A DNA stretch of 28,249 nucleotides from JBFWQM01 sp050249455 (GTDB lineage Bacteria; Pseudomonadota; Alphaproteobacteria; MPNO01; VGEU01). The notes beneath the pieces are model-generated. The model ran no database searches. It was given only the letters and a program-made list of their open reading frames with translations, and had not been told where the DNA came from. This document shows, piece by piece, positions 24,462-28,249 of this stretch (the stretch's first letter is position 1; every line of letters starts with the position of its first letter). The stretch lies in NCBI GenBank assembly GCA_050249455.1, contig JBFWQM010000040.1, forward strand, positions 1 to 28,249. Direction: 5' to 3'. A program made the position numbers and the translations under genes.

Positions 24462-25235
24462 TCACTTGAAGTTGTCCTTTCGCGTCCGGACCTCGGCGAA
24501 CACCGCGACCGGGTCGCCGCCGGGCATGCCGACCGCCTTCTTGACCGAGTCGGCGTCGGCGCGCAGGAACGGGTTGGTCGCGCGCTCCTCGCCCAGCACC
24601 GACGGCACGGTGCGCAGGCCGGCGGCGCGCATCTCGTCGATCTTCTTCGCGCGCGCGGCCAGCGCCGCGTTGCCGGGATCCACCGTCACCGCGAAGCGGG
24701 CGTTCGACTGGGTGTATTCGTGGGCGCAGTAGACCAGCGTGTCGTCGGGCGCCGCGCGGTACTTCGACAGCGAGTTCCACATCTGCGCCGCGGTGCCCTC
24801 GAACAGCCGGCCGCAGCCCAGCGCGAACAGGGTGTCGCCGCAGAACAGAGCCTTGGTCTCCGGGAACCAGTAGGTGATGTGGCCGCGGGTGTGGCCGGGG
24901 GTGTCGAACACCCTGGCTTCGGCCGTGCCGAGGCTATAGGTGTCGCCGTCGCCGACTTCCTGGTCGATGCCGGCGATGCGGTCGCGGTCGGCGCGCGGGC
25001 CGACGACGGTCGCCTTGAATTTCTCCTTCAGCTCCAGGTTGCCGCCGGTGTGGTCGTTGTGGTGGTGGGTGTTCAGGATGACGTCGAGCTTCCAGCCCAG
25101 CTTCTCCAGCGCCTCCAGCACCGGCGCGGCGTCGGATGGGTCGACCACGGCCGTCTTGCCGGTACCGCGGTCCTTGAGCAGGTAGACGTAGTTGTCCACC
25201 CGCGTCGGAATCTGGTGGATCTCCAGCGTCGACAT
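24462..25235 (-). CDS. gloB: Hydroxyacylglutathione hydrolase (glyoxalase II)
   Basis: A 257-residue metallo-beta-lactamase-fold hydrolase that splits S-D-lactoylglutathione into D-lactate and glutathione. The metal motif THHHNDH is at 56-62, a further metal His lies in TPGHTRGHITYW, and FCGDTLFALGCGRLFEGT follows. The C-terminal HAGH domain carries NARFAVTVDPGN and the glutathione-contacting EERATNPFLR. The ATG at 25235 follows GGGAGG about 6 nt upstream, preferred to the in-frame GTG at 25265. First gene of the six-gene glutathione/CoA operon, divergent from the methyltransferase gene. Confidence 0.95.
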   Translation of the reverse strand: MSTLEIHQIPTRVDNYVYLLKDRGTGKTAVVDPSDAAPVLEALEKLGWKLDVILNTHHHNDHTGGNLELKEKFKATVVGPRADRDRIAGIDQEVGDGDTYSLGTAEARVFDTPGHTRGHITYWFPETKALFCGDTLFALGCGRLFEGTAAQMWNSLSKYRAAPDDTLVYCAHEYTQSNARFAVTVDPGNAALAARAKKIDEMRAAGLRTVPSVLGEERATNPFLRADADSVKKAVGMPGGDPVAVFAEVRTRKDNFK

Positions 25236-25324
25236 CGTGTCCCTCCCGGCTGTGTCGGGCGCCACGTTAGCAAATCGCCGGCCCGGCCGCCAACCGCGTG
25301 CCCGGTCTGTGCTAGATTCGCGGC
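25236..25324. promoter_or_regulatory. Divergent promoter region gloB / methyltransferase
   Basis: These 89 bp must hold both promoters. On the plus strand GTGCTAGATT puts a -10-like TAGATT at 25313-25318, 6 bp before the ATG at 25325, which has no ribosome site, so a leaderless mRNA is possible. A -35 at standard spacing is not evident. For gloB the only clear signal is the GGGAGG ribosome site. Confidence 0.45.
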
Positions 25325-26077
25325 ATGTGGAGCGATGTCGTCGAGCTGCGCGATTTCTACCGGACCAGCCTGGGCCGCATGACCCGGCGCATCCTGCGCC
25401 AGCGCATCCGCGCGCTGTGGCCGCAGGTCGCCGGCATGAGCGTGCTGGGGATCGGCTACCCGACGCCGTTCCTGTTCCCGTTCCAGGACGAGGCGGTGCG
25501 GGTCAACGCGGTGATGCCGGCGCCGCAGGGCGTGCTGCGCTGGCCGCGCGAGGGCGGCTGCCTGGTCGCGCTCGCCGACGAGGCGGAGCTGCCGTTCCCC
25601 GACGTCGCGTTCGACCGGGTGATCCTCGTCCATGCGCTGGAGTGTTCGGAGCAGGTCCGCCCGATGCTGCGCGAGGTGTGGCGCGTGCTGGCCGACGGCG
25701 GCCGCGTGATGCTGATCGTGCCCAACCGCCGCGGCGTCTGGGCGCGGCGCGACCGCACGCCGTTCGGCGCCGGGCAACCCTACACGCCCTCGCAGCTCGG
25801 CCGGCTCCTGCGCGACAACCTGTTCACGCCGGTTGCGACCACGACGGCGCTGTTCGCGCCGCCCGGCCGCTCGCGCATGCTGATCGCCTCCGCCCCGGCG
25901 TGGGAGAAGCTCGGCGCGCGTCTGTTCGAGACCTTCGGCGGCGTCCTGATCGTGGAGGCGGCCAAGCAGATCTACGCGGCTACCCCCGGCACGCCGGTCC
26001 CGGCGCGCCGGCGCCGCAGCTACGTCCCGCTGCCGCGGCCGGCGCAGAACCTGCCGGCGCGGCGGTCGCCCCGCTGA
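25325..26077 (+). CDS. SAM-dependent methyltransferase-like protein (class I fold)
   Basis: A 250-residue cytoplasmic protein. The motif VLGIGYPTPFLFPF (about 40-53) sits where the SAM-binding loop is expected but lacks the usual GxGxG. Later, ADEAELPFPDVAFDRVILVHALE and MLREVWRVLADGGRVMLIVPN match Methyltransf_11 motifs, including the post-II acidic segment and motif III. The C-terminal 30 residues are Pro/Arg-rich and probably disordered. Its target is unknown. Divergent from gloB across 89 bp, which suggests shared control; I recall this pairing from other alphaproteobacteria, but that is from memory. Confidence 0.82.
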   Translation: MWSDVVELRDFYRTSLGRMTRRILRQRIRALWPQVAGMSVLGIGYPTPFLFPFQDEAVRVNAVMPAPQGVLRWPREGGCLVALADEAELPFPDVAFDRVILVHALECSEQVRPMLREVWRVLADGGRVMLIVPNRRGVWARRDRTPFGAGQPYTPSQLGRLLRDNLFTPVATTTALFAPPGRSRMLIASAPAWEKLGARLFETFGGVLIVEAAKQIYAATPGTPVPARRRRSYVPLPRPAQNLPARRSPR

Positions 26078-26117
26078 GACGCGAGGGCCGCGGCGCGCCG
26101 GCGGGGTCGCGCCGACG

Positions 26118-27062
26118 TTACGCCGCGGCCGGCAGGCCGGCGCCGCTGTCCTCGCGCCGGCGCCGCGCGAGCGCGAGGCCGACCAGCCCAAGCCCGAACA
26201 GGCCGAGCGATGCCGGGGCCGGCACGACGTTGGAGGCGAAGAAGCTCTCGGTCACCCCCTCGACCAGCAGGCCGGCGTTGTCGAAGGCCCAGCTGCTGCC
26301 GTTGATGTCGAAGTCGAACAGGTAGAAGCCGTTGAGCGTGGGGTCGGTGGCGTTGGTGTTCTGGAAGATGCCGGTCAGCTTGCCGGTGACGCCGGTCGGC
26401 TTCTGGTCGCTGTAGTACCAGCCGGAGCCGCCGTCGAGCATGGCCGGATTGGCGAAATCGGCGACCATGGACAGGCTGTAGGTGATGAACGTGCCGGCGG
26501 TCAGCCCGGAGGCGCCGCCGACGTTCGGCGCGTGCCACAGACGCGCGAAATCGGCGGCGTCGGCATTCTCGCCGGCCAGGTTGATGTAGAAGCTGGTGAG
26601 CGACGGCGACCACACGCCGGATGACGCGGTGACGGTGGAGGAGTCGGCGTCGTAGAGCTGCAGGAAGCCGGTGTTGGTATTGTTCGGGTTGCCCCAGCCG
26701 CTGAACGCCGGCTGGCCCGAACTCGCCAGGGTGAAGTACCACGCGGTGCCGAACGTGCTGTTGCCGGGATAGGGGGCGAAGCCGGCGAACGGCGCGGTGC
26801 CGGGCACCGGCGACGGCGTCGCATAAAGATACATGTCGCGCCGGCCGTCCAGGGTGCTGTTCGCGCCGTTGGTGGCGGTGGGAATGGCGTACGGGCCGCC
26901 GACCGGATTGTTCATCGCCTGCGCGTCCGACAGCGATCCGTAGCGGGTGATCGTGCCGCCATAGCTCAGGTAGTCGGTGGATCCCAGCCAGTCGGCGGAT
27001 GCGGCCGTCGTCCAGGCCGAAACGGCGAAGGCGGCGGCGGCGACAGTGAATTTCGGACTCAT
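26118..27062 (-). CDS. PEP-CTERM sorting domain protein 1
   Basis: A 314-residue exported protein of unknown function. An N-terminal signal peptide (KFTVAAAAFAVSAWTTAASA, cleavage near 23) and a C-terminal sorting signal frame a Gly/Ser/Thr/Asn-rich body. The sorting signal is VPAPA at 280-284, then the membrane helix SLGLFGLGLVGLALA, then RRRR. The VPAPA form is a common variant of the PEP motif recognised by exosortase. The body has features such as SFYINLAGENADAADFARLW and GFYLFDFDINGSSWAF but no family I recognise. The ribosome site GAGGAG lies about 8 nt upstream of the ATG. It lies 41 bp after the second PEP-CTERM gene, with which it may be cotranscribed. No exosortase gene lies in the window. 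Confidence 0.85.
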   Translation of the reverse strand: MSPKFTVAAAAFAVSAWTTAASADWLGSTDYLSYGGTITRYGSLSDAQAMNNPVGGPYAIPTATNGANSTLDGRRDMYLYATPSPVPGTAPFAGFAPYPGNSTFGTAWYFTLASSGQPAFSGWGNPNNTNTGFLQLYDADSSTVTASSGVWSPSLTSFYINLAGENADAADFARLWHAPNVGGASGLTAGTFITYSLSMVADFANPAMLDGGSGWYYSDQKPTGVTGKLTGIFQNTNATDPTLNGFYLFDFDINGSSWAFDNAGLLVEGVTESFFASNVVPAPASLGLFGLGLVGLALARRRREDSGAGLPAAA

Positions 27063-27103
27063 CTCTTTGCTCCTCTACTACTACTGGAATGACGAATGTG
27101 TGC

Positions 27104-27829
27104 TCAGGCAGGCAGCGGCTCGCCGGGCGACAGGTGGCGCCGTCGCGCGGCGGCCGCAAGGCCGGCGAGCGCCAGGCCGAAGATGGCGACAAGCGCCGCC
27201 GGTTCCGAAACGGCGGTCGATTCGAGCGCCCCGAAACGAACGTCGTCCAAGCCAAGGAGCGGTCCAGCCGGGATGCCGGCGAGGGTCACCGTGCTGAACG
27301 ACGACATCGTGTCGATAAGCCCGAAGAAGCCGATGAGCGCGTCCGTGCTGCTGGGCGGGTTTGGATTGAAGACGCCGGAGATCGACAGGCCATTGAGCGT
27401 GAGCGAAGTCAGCCCGGTTGCCAGCACGCTCTTGTTGACCAGCAAGCCGAAGGCGTTGATGGCCGATGCGAAATTGAACGTGACGCCGTTGGCGCCGATG
27501 GTGACGACGACACACCCGGTGGTCGGCTGGGCGCCGCCGGCGCATGCCGTCGAGAAGTTCTGCTCAGACAGGCTACCCGGCGAATCGTTGTCGTCGATCG
27601 TGTACCCGGTGCGGGCGACGGATAGGAGGTTTGAACCGCCGTCCGCGGCGAAGTCCAGCGAGTCCAGCGTTAGCCCGATCGACGCGGTGGTCGCCGCGGT
27701 CAGGAAGGTGCTCTCGCTGTTGTAGGTGATCGGCGCCGCGGACGCGGCGCCCATGCCGAACGCACATAGGGCGCAGAGAATTGCGGTGGCCCTGAACGAC
27801 GCCGCCCCGGGGATGCCGATCATTGCCAT
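27104..27829 (-). CDS. PEP-CTERM sorting domain protein 2
   Basis: A 241-residue exported protein of unknown function. A signal peptide (ATAILCALCAFGMGAASA, cleavage near 31) precedes a body beginning APITYNSESTFLTAAT, a beta-rich pattern seen in many PEP-CTERM proteins. The C-terminal signal is VSEPAAL at 207-213, then AIFGLALAGLAAAA, then RRRH, an SEP variant of the PEP motif. Two cysteines (ACAGG and TTGCVVV) about 12 residues apart could form a disulfide in the periplasm. The start is ATG at 27829, or ATG at 27823 two codons later; AAAGG lies about 9 nt upstream of the first. Confidence 0.83.
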   Translation of the reverse strand: MAMIGIPGAASFRATAILCALCAFGMGAASAAPITYNSESTFLTAATTASIGLTLDSLDFAADGGSNLLSVARTGYTIDDNDSPGSLSEQNFSTACAGGAQPTTGCVVVTIGANGVTFNFASAINAFGLLVNKSVLATGLTSLTLNGLSISGVFNPNPPSSTDALIGFFGLIDTMSSFSTVTLAGIPAGPLLGLDDVRFGALESTAVSEPAALVAIFGLALAGLAAAARRRHLSPGEPLPA

Positions 27830-27841
27830 GGCGGTCGCCTT

Positions 27842-28249
27842 TCAGGTTGCGTTCCGGAGGTGGGAGCCCGCTGCCGGAACCAGCGATCCGGGCCGCCGGC
27901 CAGATCTGCCGTGCGTCAACCTGCATGGCCGCTCAACCTCTCTCTTTGACCGCGCTCGGCTTCCGATGCGCTGACCGCGCATCGTGGCGAGACCGAGCAG
28001 GCCCAGGCCGAACACGGCGAGCGACGCCGGCGCCGATGCGCGGGTCAGTGCCGCTTCGCCAGAGAAGGCGCCGATCGAGTAGGTGCCGGTGATGGTCTGG
28101 ACGTTGAGGTCGATCCACGCGGCGAAGTTGTTCAGCGCGTCCTGGCCGGTCGGGCCATCGGTCGGCACCGTCGGCCAGAAGGCGTTGCCGACGCCGACAT
28201 AGATCAGCGCGTCCATCAGGAACGCGTCGTTCTGGTTGGCGACCAGCAG
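27842..28249 (-). CDS. PEP-CTERM sorting domain protein 3 (partial, probable 3' frameshift)
   Basis: The reading frame enters from the window edge, so the signal peptide and most of the body are missing. The visible part reads NQNDAFLMDALIYVGVG and then IDLNVQTITGTYSIGAFSGEAAL. It ends in the sorting signal SAPASLAVFGLGLLGLATMR. Instead of a short basic tail it continues for 45 low-quality residues to a stop at 27842, only 12 bp before the next gene. One extra base near 27975-27980 would give MRRSAHRKPSAVKERG and a stop at 27933, a normal PEP-CTERM ending. A single-base deletion or sequencing error is therefore likely. Third of three adjacent PEP-CTERM genes on this strand. Confidence 0.7.
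   Translation of the reverse strand: MLVANQNDAFLMDALIYVGVGNAFWPTVPTDGPTGQDALNNFAAWIDLNVQTITGTYSIGAFSGEAALTRASAPASLAVFGLGLLGLATMRGQRIGSRARSKREVERPCRLTHGRSGRRPGSLVPAAGSHLRNAT

Overview
The window is a very GC-rich (about 70% by eye), densely packed chromosomal segment. It carries PhaR and the PHB pathway genes, an Fdh1/Fds-type NAD-linked formate dehydrogenase, TRAP and SsuA/TauA-type ABC importers, several glutathione S-transferases, and a small group of PEP-CTERM exported proteins. Together these suggest a free-living alphaproteobacterium (Rhodospirillales- or Hyphomicrobiales-like); no rRNA or marker gene in the window fixes the taxon. A run of exactly 100 N at 17833-17932 shows a draft scaffold.

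Layout. 1-2222 (minus): a three-gene ABC importer (ATPase, periplasmic binding protein, permease cut by the window edge). 2510-8411 (minus): a class III cyclase, a fused NuoE/NuoF-like formate dehydrogenase beta subunit and the molybdopterin alpha subunit, tightly spaced and probably one operon; a small unknown protein lies upstream. 8739-9024: an AT-rich promoter region with CtrA-like half-sites, ahead of a PAS-GGDEF-EAL protein at 9025-10725. 10730-15107: a complete PHB locus made of phaR (minus), a small PhaE-like protein overlapping a PhaC-like synthase out of frame, phaA, a strong terminator, and phaB. TGC-N3-GCA palindromes lie in front of phaR/phaE, phaA and phaB, and a fourth lies in front of the ABC operon. 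15316-16218: a DMT-family exporter. 16295-20150: a TRAP transporter (DctP, DctQ, gap-interrupted DctM) followed by a 4,5-dihydroxyphthalate decarboxylase-like protein. 20277-20933: an exported protein with two DUF1344-like repeats. 20930-25235 (minus): a six-gene operon of gloB, two GSTs, a family III CoA-transferase, a third GST and a DUF985 cupin. 25325-26077: a methyltransferase-like protein divergent from gloB. 26118-28249 (minus): three consecutive PEP-CTERM proteins, the last cut by the window edge and apparently frameshifted just after its C-terminal anchor.

How it fits together. Formate oxidation yields NADH. Acetyl-CoA is stored as PHB through PhaA, PhaB and PhaC under PhaR. The ABC and TRAP systems import small, probably anionic or aromatic, substrates. 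The GST/CoA-transferase/GloB operon looks like a glutathione- and CoA-dependent catabolic or detoxification module. No plainly novel defence or mobile system is visible. The points most worth a second look are the long phaE/phaC dual-coding overlap, the shared palindrome, the cyclase joined to the formate dehydrogenase operon, and the triplicated GST operon.
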